Part shown: one piece after another, positions 37,193 through 47,100 of the stretch
Numbering within the stretch: the stretch's first letter is position 1
Layout: each line of letters begins with the position of its first letter
Assembly (NCBI RefSeq): GCF_012927265.1
Contig: NZ_JABBGF010000001.1
Location: 1,052,502 to 1,116,501 of the forward strand
Reading direction: 5' to 3'
From: Chryseobacterium cheonjiense
GTDB lineage: Bacteria; Bacteroidota; Bacteroidia; Flavobacteriales; Weeksellaceae
DNA length: 64,000 nt
Translations under genes and position numbers: made by a program
The notes under the pieces: model-generated
Databases searched by the model: none
What the model was told of the DNA's origin: nothing
The model's input: only the letters and a program-made list of their open reading frames with translations

Positions 37193-37725
37193 GATTAAAA
37201 AAATATTACACAGGGATTCTGTTCCTTTACCCAATACCTATGTATTTGCTATCCTTATCAGTACCATCAAGTCATAAATATTGAAACATTTGAGAAGACT
37301 TTAGCAAAATCTCAGCACTGCGTACTATGTAGGTGGAAGTGAAACTAAAAGTTTCTGTATGCACTTATAATGGGATTGAATATTTACAACAATGATAATA
37401 AATACTATTTAGTTTTTTGCTACCATCTTACCTCCAGATTCGATCAATATATACATAAATTACCATACATTGTAACACTCGTAAATTTTAATTGTATGAA
37501 CGAAAAGTAATACTATAATACATTTCAATGTTTAGAAGCATTTATATTTGGTGTCTTGCCTACAGATATTTTTTATTATTTTAATAATAATGGAGTAAAG
37601 TACTGTTTGGAAAAGAATTGGAGGAAACTGTTTTATAATTAAAATAAGTATTACGGTTAGTGAACCGTAATCTCCAAAGAAAGGTGATAATATATGAATA
37701 TTTCAATTAAAAATAATTTTACGGT
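37193..37725. other. Intergenic, no gene seen
   Basis: About 530 AT-rich bases with stops in all frames; nothing recognised. Confidence 0.5.
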
Positions 37726-38082
37726 TTAGGTATTTTTTTTAACGACATCTACCAGATGATCAATGTCAAAAGGTTTCTCAATATAGTCATCAGCTTTGCA
37801 TTGTTCTGCCTTTTTGGATAATTCTGGAGAGGTGGAAGTCAATACGGCTGATAAATCTTCAGTGGAAGGATCTGTCTTCAACTCTTCAATCACCTCAGTT
37901 CCTCTTTTATCTCCTTTGATATATTCATCCACAATAACAACATCAGGATTGATATCGTCAATCTCCTCAATCGGATCGGTATTTAATGATGGCGTCACAT
38001 CATATCCTTCGCTGGTCAAGATCTGATCCATAATTTCTAATATTTGTTCGTCATCCTGAATCAGTACCACTTTTTTCTCCAT
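37726..38082 (-). CDS. Single-domain response regulator (receiver only)
   Basis: 118 aa covering one REC domain: VVLIQDDEQILEIMDQIL (acidic pair), phospho-acceptor Asp in DVVIVDEYIKGDKRG (around residue 52), Thr/Ser in AVLTSTSP and Lys in YIEKPFDIDHL. There is no output domain and no kinase nearby, so it probably works by protein contact with a distant kinase. Monocistronic. Confidence 0.92.
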   Translation of the reverse strand: MEKKVVLIQDDEQILEIMDQILTSEGYDVTPSLNTDPIEEIDDINPDVVIVDEYIKGDKRGTEVIEELKTDPSTEDLSAVLTSTSPELSKKAEQCKADDYIEKPFDIDHLVDVVKKNT

Positions 38083-38815
38083 AAGTCATTAATTTTTATG
38101 TAAATGTATGAAAAAAAATAATCGAAATTAGCGACCTGAAATAGGTCCGCCTCACTATTGACAGCACACATCAGTTTCGATTCATCAGTTATTTATTTAA
38201 CAATACAAATCAGAGGATTTAATCATTGGATGATCTGCGTTATGATACCTCTATCATCAAAAAATAACCGTGCGAAGCCATGTCATAAAAATCAGCAGTT
38301 TTCGTTAACCTACGCTTGATCATGTAGGAAATTTGATTGCATTATCAAATGCAGAACCGCACCAATGGCGGCTGAGCTTTATTTAGAATGCGATAAACTA
38401 AACATTTATTCCAACAAATTCAGGCCAATCCAATTATTGTCTTTAAAGTCCCCACCAGTTTTGGCTGCGAATATTCTTGCTCATATGTCGAAATACCTTC
38501 AACAGGATTAAAAAAAATGACAAAATGTTTTTATGCTTTACTCATCTTTTATTACAATTTTATATCGTTCCTATATTTATACAGTTAATAAACCCAAGGT
38601 CTCGGATTTGTATTCCTTGAGTAATAAAAAAGAAGCTTTTGTAATGTACAGCCCTAAAAGTCTATCTTGTTGATGGCAGTCTTTTTATTTACGAAAGTAT
38701 TACCTGATAAGACGTATTGCTCCTGACGGAAGAGGCTAATGGATCGTTTTATCATTGTAAATATCGGTTTATATGACGACAGCTTAATACTAGAGATAAC
38801 ATAAATTTATATGTG
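38083..38815. other. Intergenic, no gene seen
   Basis: No convincing coding frame. First half of a 1.5-kb gap that separates the receiver gene from the RHS locus; the second half holds two decayed repeats. Confidence 0.45.
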
Positions 38816-38965
38816 TCCTCAACACTTAGAAAGTGTTTAAGGTTCTGATAACGAATATGTGTGGTTATTTCACTACATGAACTTCAATGTTTCACTACAA
38901 TGAAACTTTTGCCGCTGCCGTAAATTTGTATTGTTCAAAAGATGACAACTCAATAAGTATAAAAT
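38816..38965 (+). repeat. Fossil copy of the DUF4402-like gene's terminator and promoter region
   Basis: Aligned with the complement of about 15100-15246: a decayed hairpin (CCTCAACACTT / AAGTGTTTAAGG), then the TTTCACTACA boxes at 38868-38877 and 38890-38899 (22-base period kept), GAAACTTTT..CGCTG, and a -7 box TAAATTTG (about 38921-38928) that is better than in the intact gene. No DUF4402 reading frame follows, so either the gene was deleted or a short transcript is still made. Confidence 0.55.
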
Positions 38966-38970
38966 AAATA

Positions 38971-38984
38971 ATCCGATCTCGGAT
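38971..38984. repeat. 14-bp perfect palindrome
   Basis: ATCCGATCTCGGAT, 40-odd bases downstream of the fossil -7 box. It could be a protein-binding dyad; there is no T-tract after it. Confidence 0.3.
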
Positions 38985-39181
38985 CAGAATTTATTAAAGT
39001 AAATTGATAATAATATATAAAACATATCTGCTGGGAATAGATGTATCAAAAAATTGATCTTATTTGTTAGTCAATTGTTGGCCTAAAAGATCTGTAACTG
39101 TAAGATTCCATTCAGGATGCAAGCAAAATGCAGTTCCTGACTGAAAAGTTTTTTTTCATATTAATATTTTGTGTTTTTCAT

Positions 39182-39201
39182 AGGCTTCCTACGGGAGGCC
39201 T
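39182..39201 (+). terminator. Hairpin, possible terminator
   Basis: AGGCTTCC (39182-39189) / GGAGGCCT (39194-39201) with loop TACG and one G-T pair, followed by TTGATTTTG. It could end a transcript started at the fossil promoter near 38925. Confidence 0.4.
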
Positions 39202-39243
39202 TTGATTTTGTATCTAATCCCGATATAGAGAAAACAGTAGCTA

Positions 39244-39465
39244 AAACTTATATCGTTTACCAAAAATAACGCAATAAAATGGTAAGGATCAATATAACTG
39301 CGTAATTATCAAATCAATATTCGCTTTTTGTCAATCATTTTCTCCTACTTAATAATATAGACAATCAACGTTTTAAGTCTACGCCTTACTTTCATTATGA
39401 GTTGTAACATTGTTTTATTTTTCACGATGCATATATGAAACGACATGTTTTGTCGTTAATGGATT
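39244..39465 (+). repeat. Diverged 230-bp direct repeat, copy B
   Basis: Copy of 33904-34131 in the same direction. The hairpin CGACA-N5-TGTCG is conserved (39440-39454) although the loop has changed, and it lies about 170 bases before the first gene of the RHS operon, so it may belong to that operon's control region. Confidence 0.6.
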
Positions 39466-39572
39466 ATAGTTTTGCAAGCGATATCATGATTATGGATATA
39501 TTAGGATATTCCATCTGATGAAATTCATATTAAATTGATATTGTATTTCTTTTTAACGTTGTATAAAAGAAG

Positions 39573-39580
39573 TATTTTTG
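39573..39580 (+). promoter_or_regulatory. -7 box of the RHS operon
   Basis: TATTTTTG fits TAnnTTTG, 46 bases before the ATG at 39627. No clean TTG at the expected -33 distance is seen, so activation by a regulator is possible. Confidence 0.45.
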
Positions 39581-39626
39581 CAACAATTTAAAATTAATAA
39601 TCAACAACTCGAAATAAACATTAAGA

Positions 39627-41333
39627 ATGAATAAAATCTACTCAGGGGCATTATTCCTATGCTCCGTTCTGAGCATTTCCGCCCAGGAAGTAGTCTGGCA
39701 GAAAGACATCAAATCCTCTACTCAGGATTTTCTTTCCCAGGTTACTACAACCATCGACCAGCAATATTTGATAACAGGAAGCTCCATCCGTCCTGAAAGT
39801 GAAATTTCGAAAGCCGGAGGCAAAAGCAATATGCCAGTAGCCAACAGCCAGCAGCCGAATAACGGTTACGATTTTCATTTAATTAAACTCAACCAGCAGG
39901 GAGATCAGGTTTGGGAAAAGTATTTCTCCGGACAAAACCATGATTTCTTATCGGCTACAGTAAATACCCAGGACGGCGGGTTCCTTATTTCAGGAACTTC
40001 ATTTAGCAGTAAGGGATTGGATAAAAAAGATGATTCCAAGGGCGGATCGGACATCTGGCTGATCCGGATCAATGAATTCGGGGATGAATTGTGGCAGAAA
40101 ACAATCGGAAGCGATTCCGATGAAGAAGCCAGAGCGGTGATCCAGACGACCGATATGGGATTCTTTGTGGCGGGTAACGTTCAGAATTCTTCAAAAGGTT
40201 ACGGTTCCAAAGACGTATTGATTGTTAGACTCGATAAAAACGGAAAGGATTTATCACAACTCATTATAGGCGGAAAAGGCTTGGATGAAGTAGAGAAAAT
40301 GATCCCTACCAAAGACGGCGGGGCATTGCTCGGAGTGTATTCCAGGAGCGGAGCTGTAACGATGAATGATAAGCGATCATTGATGAATGATGGTTCCCAG
40401 AATCAAGGTTCAGCATCCGGAATCAATCATCAATTATCAACCATCAATTATGCCAAAGCCAGCGGCAATTTCGGTGAGGGTGATTACTGGATTATCAAGC
40501 TGAATAAAGAGGGCAAAGTAGAATGGGAAAAGAATTTCGGAGGGAAAGGTGATGACCATTTAAGAACATTGGCCATGACTTCCACAGGATACATAGTTGG
40601 TGGAGAATCAAGATCGGAAAGATCCGGAAACAAAACAGCGGGAATTGAAGAAGGAACGGATTTATGGCTGATTTCTTTAAATGAAAGAGGGGATGAAATC
40701 TGGCAAAAATCCTACAATTTCAAAAACCGGGATGTGCTGATGGGAATGAGCGTGCTGCATGCTTCAGATGATCAATCGTCAAAAGGAATTCTTTTAGGAG
40801 GTTATACCCAGGCTGAAGGAAGAATAGAAAGTGATGATGAAACGTTCTGGATGCTGTATCTGAATGAAAAGGGAGAAGAACAGTGGAGAAAACATGTGAA
40901 AGGAGAATCCAGGAAAAGAGAGGAGCGACTTTCTGATATTAAGCTGAACAGAGACGGATCCATAATTCTAGCGGGAACCAGCGCAGAGGAATTGGGGAAA
41001 GAGAACTGGAAGATTGTGAAACTTGGAGATAAACAGATTGACCAGCTGATTGAAAAGCAGGATATTAAGATTTACCCGAATCCGGTAACAGATTACGCCT
41101 ATGTGGAAATCGGCTTCCCTTCGACAAGCTCAGGGACCACACCGTCGACAGGCACAGGGCAGGGGTTTGAAGCAGAGATTATCGTGTATGATATGGGCGG
41201 AAGACAGCTTCAGAGCTTAAAAACCAAAAATAAAGTAACCAAGATTAATACCCAGAATCTTATTCAGGGAGCGTATCTGGTGACGGTGAAAACGAATGAT
41301 AAAACAGCGAGTGCTAAATTGATTAAAAAGTAA
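39627..41333 (+). CDS. T9SS-sorted beta-propeller-like surface protein, first gene of the RHS operon
   Basis: 568 aa. Signal peptide (ends LSISAQ). Seven or so repeats of the form DIWLIRINEFGDELWQKTIG..DEEARAVIQTTDMGFFVAG, typical of propeller-like secreted proteins of Bacteroidota. A type A T9SS sorting domain closes it (KIYPNPVTDYAYVEI ... GAYLVTVKTN..ASAKLIKK). So it should cross the outer membrane by type IX secretion. The next gene begins 5 bases after its stop, which links it to the RHS genes. Two in-frame inserts of repeat-like DNA (40361-40451, 41117-41163) interrupt the pattern. Confidence 0.9.
   Translation: MNKIYSGALFLCSVLSISAQEVVWQKDIKSSTQDFLSQVTTTIDQQYLITGSSIRPESEISKAGGKSNMPVANSQQPNNGYDFHLIKLNQQGDQVWEKYFSGQNHDFLSATVNTQDGGFLISGTSFSSKGLDKKDDSKGGSDIWLIRINEFGDELWQKTIGSDSDEEARAVIQTTDMGFFVAGNVQNSSKGYGSKDVLIVRLDKNGKDLSQLIIGGKGLDEVEKMIPTKDGGALLGVYSRSGAVTMNDKRSLMNDGSQNQGSASGINHQLSTINYAKASGNFGEGDYWIIKLNKEGKVEWEKNFGGKGDDHLRTLAMTSTGYIVGGESRSERSGNKTAGIEEGTDLWLISLNERGDEIWQKSYNFKNRDVLMGMSVLHASDDQSSKGILLGGYTQAEGRIESDDETFWMLYLNEKGEEQWRKHVKGESRKREERLSDIKLNRDGSIILAGTSAEELGKENWKIVKLGDKQIDQLIEKQDIKIYPNPVTDYAYVEIGFPSTSSGTTPSTGTGQGFEAEIIVYDMGGRQLQSLKTKNKVTKINTQNLIQGAYLVTVKTNDKTASAKLIKK
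40361..40451 (+). repeat. In-frame low-complexity insert with inverted repeats
   Basis: GATCATTGATGAATGATGG ... AATCATCAATTATCAACCAT: ATGATTGATTGG-like words in both orientations. It is translated as NDKRSLMNDGSQNQGSASGINHQ..., between two propeller repeats where sister repeats have no such stretch. This suggests insertion of a small repeat into the gene without loss of frame. Confidence 0.45.
41117..41163 (+). repeat. In-frame palindromic element inside the sorting domain
   Basis: CCCTTCGACAAGCTCAGGG (41117-41135), a near-palindrome, followed by the related GTCGACAGGCACAGGG. It is translated as a Ser/Thr/Pro/Gly stretch (FPSTSSGTTPSTGTGQG) between two strands of the T9SS domain, where other type A domains are shorter. 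It looks like a small dispersed palindromic repeat that landed in the gene. Confidence 0.5.
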
Positions 41334-41338
41334 TTAGA

Positions 41339-44140
41339 ATGAGAAAAATACATTATATATCATTATTTTTGGCAAATTTCTGCGGAAGTTTACTATTTTC
41401 CCAAGGAACGGATGGAAATTTCTTTTCGGCCCCTTCTGCCGCATCTATACCGAGTTTCATCAATGCTCCCGTATCATTATCTACAGGAATACCGGATATC
41501 AATATCCCTTTCTTTACTTTGTCTACCCACAATCCGTCATTGGGAATAAATACCGGTATTTCTTATCATCCCAATAACTCCCTTAAACGCAGTAAGGCTT
41601 CAGATGTAGGCTTGGGATGGTCCCTATATGGTGTTAGCTGTCTTATATACAGGGAGGTAAATCCTGCAAACGGAATACCTACCGATGGGTATTATTACGC
41701 TTTTATGGGACATAACGGTAAATTTTTATTAAAAACAGGTTCTTCCGGGGAGAAATATATTGTGATGCGCACTCAAACCCAAATCACCATTACCTATAAC
41801 CCAACAGCCAACAGCTTTACGATTATAGATGAATCCGGTAACTCCTATTCATTTGACAGGCAGGATATAGCATATTCTAAGTATCTTAATAATACAACGC
41901 CGTATACTTCTACATACTATCTGTCTTCAATAAAAGATGTAAACCAAGTTACCCAAATGCAGTTTGAGTATTTGGAAGATATTTATAATGCACCCGATTT
42001 TCCGTCGCCACAGATTAAAAGCTTAAAATTAAAAAAAGTGATTTCACCCGATTTCGGAAGCATGGAATTCACATACAACCTTAATACCAGCCTGAGACAG
42101 AAGTTATCAGACCCTTTTCAGCTGGAGACTGCAGAATTAAAAAACAAAGCTGGAAAAACAATTCAGAAGTATAGTTTACAATACAGTGAAAATAACTTTA
42201 CTTTTAGCGATTCCAATACGTCATCCTGCGCTCCTGAAGATGTTCTGTCGGGATATTACAATAAAAGAGTGTTGAATTCCATTCAAAAATATGGAACTTC
42301 TTCTGCATTCGAAAAAACGGAATTTGAATATAATGATGATTTTTTCGCCGGCAATTACTGGACCAGCTCAAGCTGCCACTGTCTGCCTTCAGAATCCGAT
42401 AATCCGAAATATCTGGCTCTGGGTCTTTTAAAAACAATAAAATACCCTGCCGGCGGACAGGTACGGTATGAATTTGAGCCTAATCAGTATATTGAAAAGA
42501 AAACCAATACCTTTGACCCCTTCACTCTTGATTTTACCCCTAAGTATATTTTTCCGTACGATATTATAGACCGTGATGCGCAAGTATTGGAAGAAGTAGG
42601 TACCTATAATTTTGATACTCACCACGCAACTACGGTTAATTTCAACTTAACAGCTAATCCGGATGATTCTGATGGAGCAAGCTATCTGATGTACTGTGTG
42701 AATGATCCTGTGTACTATACAGACAGCCCGACATGGGACCCGGGATCTACTCCATTTATCAATATAGAGCTGACTTCGGGAGTTACAGGAAACGATGGAA
42801 TTACCAAATATATGCCCGGAACCAATACATTCAAAGTGGTCGGAACCGGAGGCGGAGGTACGGTTACCATTAAAAGAATACGATATAAATCTTTGCCAAT
42901 TCCTAATTACACGACCGGAAGAGGCGTACGAATAAAGAAAATTGAATTTATGGAAAACAATGTTCCTTTAGGTTCCGAAACACGCAATTATTCTTATCAG
43001 CAGTTTGCCAATACTTCTTTAACCAGCGGCTTTTTTCTTAATTCTAATGATTCGGAACCTGTTGTGTATAAGAATGTAAAAGAAACGGTAGGAGAAAATA
43101 AAGGATATGTCCGTTATTATTTTAAAACCATGGAAGATACTCCGGAGAATATAAATGCAGATGGCAACATTTCTCCCCCGTATACCCACTACAATGTTCT
43201 GAGAAATGGCCTCCTTACTAAAAAAGAAATTTTTGATGCAGCAGCAAATACGGTAGCTAAAGAAGAATATGCATTTGAATTGTATCCTGTAGGAGATTTC
43301 TATCCATTGAGTGAAAGTGTAGGAAGTATCAAGGTGAAAAACTCCATAATCAAAAAACAAACCTCCACCTCCACCGCTTTTTTCGGCCAGGATGCCATTT
43401 CTACCGTAACGGAATCGGTAAGGGATGCACAGGACCTGAATGTGGCAAATAAAAAAACAATAACACGTGAGGGAGAAGTGTTGGAAGAAAATTATACCTA
43501 TACCAAAGCCGGCAGCCTCAGATTGTGGGGAGCCAAAATCAAGGACCGCCTGATTATGGCCGAATCTAAAAAAAATGGAACTACTTTAGCTAAGACAGAA
43601 ACTAAATATGACGACACCACTCATTTCTATCCGACTTCACAAATCACATATTTGCCGGATAATCTCAGCCAGTTTTTAACAACCACGGTATACGATATTT
43701 ATGATGATAAAGGCAATCTGTTGCAATACAGATCCTTTCCCGACTCAGGATCGCAGGGATATCCTGTAACCATAATCTGGGGATACAATAAAACAGTACC
43801 CATTGCAAAGATAGAGGGAGCCCGGCTTTCGGATATTCCGGCATCGCTTATCACCACAATTGTAAATGCATCCAATGAAGATGCAGATGCCACAGCCGCT
43901 ACAGAAGCTGCCAAAGAGGCCGCTTTACTGAACGCGCTCAATACTTTTATCAAAGATCCTGCTCTTTCTAATTTCATCGTGACAGCCTATACTTATGATC
44001 CTCTGGTAGGAATGACCACTACATTAGCCTCCGGAGGAATAAAGGAAAATTATAAATACGATTCATTCGGAAGGCTGCAAAAAGTGGTAGATGCCAACGG
44101 AATTACGGTGAAGGAATACAAATACAACAATAAAAACTAG
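41339..44140 (+). CDS. Large YD-repeat-type partner of the RHS protein
   Basis: 933 aa with a signal peptide (ends GSLLFSQ). It opens with SFINAPVSLSTGIPDINIPFFTLSTHN...LGINTGISYHPNN, continues with strand-rich repeats (ITIIDESGNSYSFDRQ; MEFTYNLNTSLRQ; KYPAGGQVRYEFEPNQY) and ends in a YD-like repeat (ENYKYDSFGRLQKVVDANG). It has no RHS core box and no toxin tip. Such genes regularly precede DUF6443/RHS genes in Chryseobacterium; the protein may form part of the shell that encloses or delivers the toxin. It lies 3 bases before the RHS gene. Confidence 0.75.
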   Translation: MRKIHYISLFLANFCGSLLFSQGTDGNFFSAPSAASIPSFINAPVSLSTGIPDINIPFFTLSTHNPSLGINTGISYHPNNSLKRSKASDVGLGWSLYGVSCLIYREVNPANGIPTDGYYYAFMGHNGKFLLKTGSSGEKYIVMRTQTQITITYNPTANSFTIIDESGNSYSFDRQDIAYSKYLNNTTPYTSTYYLSSIKDVNQVTQMQFEYLEDIYNAPDFPSPQIKSLKLKKVISPDFGSMEFTYNLNTSLRQKLSDPFQLETAELKNKAGKTIQKYSLQYSENNFTFSDSNTSSCAPEDVLSGYYNKRVLNSIQKYGTSSAFEKTEFEYNDDFFAGNYWTSSSCHCLPSESDNPKYLALGLLKTIKYPAGGQVRYEFEPNQYIEKKTNTFDPFTLDFTPKYIFPYDIIDRDAQVLEEVGTYNFDTHHATTVNFNLTANPDDSDGASYLMYCVNDPVYYTDSPTWDPGSTPFINIELTSGVTGNDGITKYMPGTNTFKVVGTGGGGTVTIKRIRYKSLPIPNYTTGRGVRIKKIEFMENNVPLGSETRNYSYQQFANTSLTSGFFLNSNDSEPVVYKNVKETVGENKGYVRYYFKTMEDTPENINADGNISPPYTHYNVLRNGLLTKKEIFDAAANTVAKEEYAFELYPVGDFYPLSESVGSIKVKNSIIKKQTSTSTAFFGQDAISTVTESVRDAQDLNVANKKTITREGEVLEENYTYTKAGSLRLWGAKIKDRLIMAESKKNGTTLAKTETKYDDTTHFYPTSQITYLPDNLSQFLTTTVYDIYDDKGNLLQYRSFPDSGSQGYPVTIIWGYNKTVPIAKIEGARLSDIPASLITTIVNASNEDADATAATEAAKEAALLNALNTFIKDPALSNFIVTAYTYDPLVGMTTTLASGGIKENYKYDSFGRLQKVVDANGITVKEYKYNNKN

Positions 44141-44143
44141 ACG

Positions 44144-47100
44144 ATGAAAAAGGACATCAGTATATATAACTTGCAATCGATAAAAAAGTATATTTCACTC
44201 CTTGCGCTGGCTTTGGCTTCAGTGTACCATGCGCAGGCGCTTCCTACTTCTACAGAAAACTACATTTACACGAAAGTTTACCTTTCTGAAGACGGAAGCA
44301 AAAAATCTGAGACCGTACAGTATTTTGACGGATTGGGCAGACCTAAACAGGTGATACAGGTGAAAGCTACCCCACAGGGACAGGACCTGGTAACTCCGAT
44401 TGTTTATGATAATTTAGGAAGACAAAGCCAATCGGTACTTCCTGTTCCTGTGCCTACGGCAAACCTGGGTATTCAGAATATATCCGTTGCTTCTGCCAAC
44501 AGCTATTATGGCGTAGCCAACGCTTATTCCGAGCAGAAGTTTGAAGCTTCGCCAATAGGAAGAGTGCTTGAAGCAGCTGCTCCAGGGGCCGACTGGGCCA
44601 TGGGTACGGGACATACGCAGAAAATGCAGTACAGCGTAAATAAAACCACGGACAAAGTAAAAAAATATACGATTACCAACACCTGGCAAAATACCGTAAC
44701 GGTATCTTCCCTGCCTGCAGTATCCTTTTACAGTGAGAAAGTATTGACCAAAACTTCGGGAACCGATGAAGACGGGCAGACCACCATTGAATTTAAAAAT
44801 GAGCGGGGACAGACAGTCCTTGTACGGAAACCACTGAATTCACAGACTAATGCAGACACTTATTATGTTTATAATGATTACGGGCATCTCATCTATGTCA
44901 TTTCACCCAAAGCCGACGAGCAGATCTCATTAAATAACAACACCGTCACCCAGAAAATCCTGGATGATCTCTGCTACCAGTATGTTTATGATAACAAGCA
45001 CCGGATGGTGGAAAAGAAACTTCCGGGCAAGGGCAAAGATTATATGGTATATAATACTGCCGACAAACTTATTATGAGCCAGGATGCCAATATGAGGACT
45101 TCTTCGAGCTGGGCATTTACCAAATATGACAAATTTGGACGGGTGGCATATACCGGTATTTCAATAACTTCATTGACCAGGCAGTCCTTACAAACCAATG
45201 TTAATGCCAACGCCAATGTTTACGAAATAAGAAAGGCAACAACATTTACGGTAAGTGGAATGCCGGTATACTATTCTAATGTAGCAGCTCCTGTAAATGT
45301 GGGAAAGATTTTATCCGTTAATTATTATGATACCACTCCTTCATACAATTTCAACCCTTCTTTTCCATCAAGTATTTTAGGAGAGCCTACCCTTACCGAA
45401 ACTCTTACTGCAGAAGGTTTAAGCACTAAAAACCTTCCGGTGATGAGCCTGGTGAAAAATATTGAAGACGATAACTGGACGAAGAGCTATATCTACTACG
45501 ATAAAAAAAGAAGAGCTATTGGAAGCTATTCCATCAATCATTTAGGCGGCCGTACCCAGACAGAATCTAAGCTGGACTTTGCAGGCGTTGTCCAGCAGAA
45601 TATTACCCGCCACAAAAGGCTGAACACGGATACGGATAAAGTCATTACCGAAAACTTCACCTATGATTCCCAGAACAGGCTTTTGACCCATACCCACCAG
45701 GTAGACAATAATCCGGTAGAATATCTGTCACGGAACACCTATAACGAACTTTCGCAGCTCACAACCAAGAAAGTGGGCGGTACCGTTTTAGGAGGCGGTC
45801 TTCAGACTGTCGATTACACGTATAACATCCGCGGATGGATAACCGCGATGAACGATCCTGCTAATTTAGGGTCTGATCTTTTCGGGTATAAGATCAATTA
45901 TAACCAGGTGGAAGGATTGGAAACCCCTGATGCGCTGGATTCATCCCTTAAAGTAAAGCCGAGGTACAACGGGAATATTGCCGAAGTATCCTGGAAGACC
46001 TTAACGGAAGAAAATGAGCCGCTGAAAAGATACGGCTATTCTTACGACCCTCTTAACAGGCTTACAGCCGGATTCTACCAGAAAGCGGGAAATGAAGCGG
46101 CTAAAGAATATTTTGAAAAACTGGAGTATGATATCAATGGAAATATCACAAGGCTGAAAAGATCCGAAGGGCTTGCAGCGGGCAGTACTATCGCCATGAT
46201 GATCGATAACCTGAAATACGATTATACCGGAAACAGGCTTACAAAAGTAACCGAAGAACAGATCGGAAACAATAACGGATATCCTTATTTGGCAACCCCT
46301 AATACCATCCAGTATGATAATGGTCTTGCTGCAGGCAGCGGGAATATGACCTCCCATTTGGATAAAGGAATTTCTTCCATTCAATATAATTATTTAAATT
46401 TACCTCAGAAAATTACCCAGAATGCCAAAATAACGGATTATCTGTACAGAGCGGACGGGGTAAAGCTAAAGAAGCTCTTTGGAGATATAGAAACCAATTA
46501 TCTGGACGGGTTCCAGTATAAAAGCACCAAGCCTTCGGAATCATCCGCAGGAGGAGGAATTGGTGTTGAAGATCCCGAGGAAATTGCTGAGATAAAGTTA
46601 AGGATGATGCCCACTTCCGAAGGATATTATGACTTCCTTTCGAATGCATATATTTACAACTATACGGATCATTTAGGCAACGTAAGATTAAGCTACTCGG
46701 ATTCAAACAAGGACGGGGCGATCCAGCCAAGGAGGTATTTTTACCAGCAGTGCAGCGGGCCCTGGGATCCTTTTAATCCGCCGATCTGTATTGATTCCTA
46801 TAAGCCGGGCGAAATTGTAGAGGTTAATAACTACTATCCTTTCGGGTTGTTGCATAATTATACGCGGACCACACAGAATGCGTACCAGTATAAGTACAAC
46901 GGGAAGGAGCTGCAGGAAACAGGAATGTATGATTACGGCGCTAGATTTTACATGCCTGAAGTTGGGAAATGGGGTGTTGTAGATCCTTTGGCAGAGGCTT
47001 CAAGAAGATTTTCACCTTATGTTTATGGAAATAATAATCCTGTCAGGTTTATTGATCCGGATGGAAGGTTATCGCAATCGGCCATACAGTCCATGCTGAC

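Noticed and set aside
46413..46730. Open frame on the minus strand, repeated at 48467-48895 and 50496-50819
   Set aside because: It is the antisense shadow of the RHS core and reappears wherever the core is duplicated; no independent coding signal.
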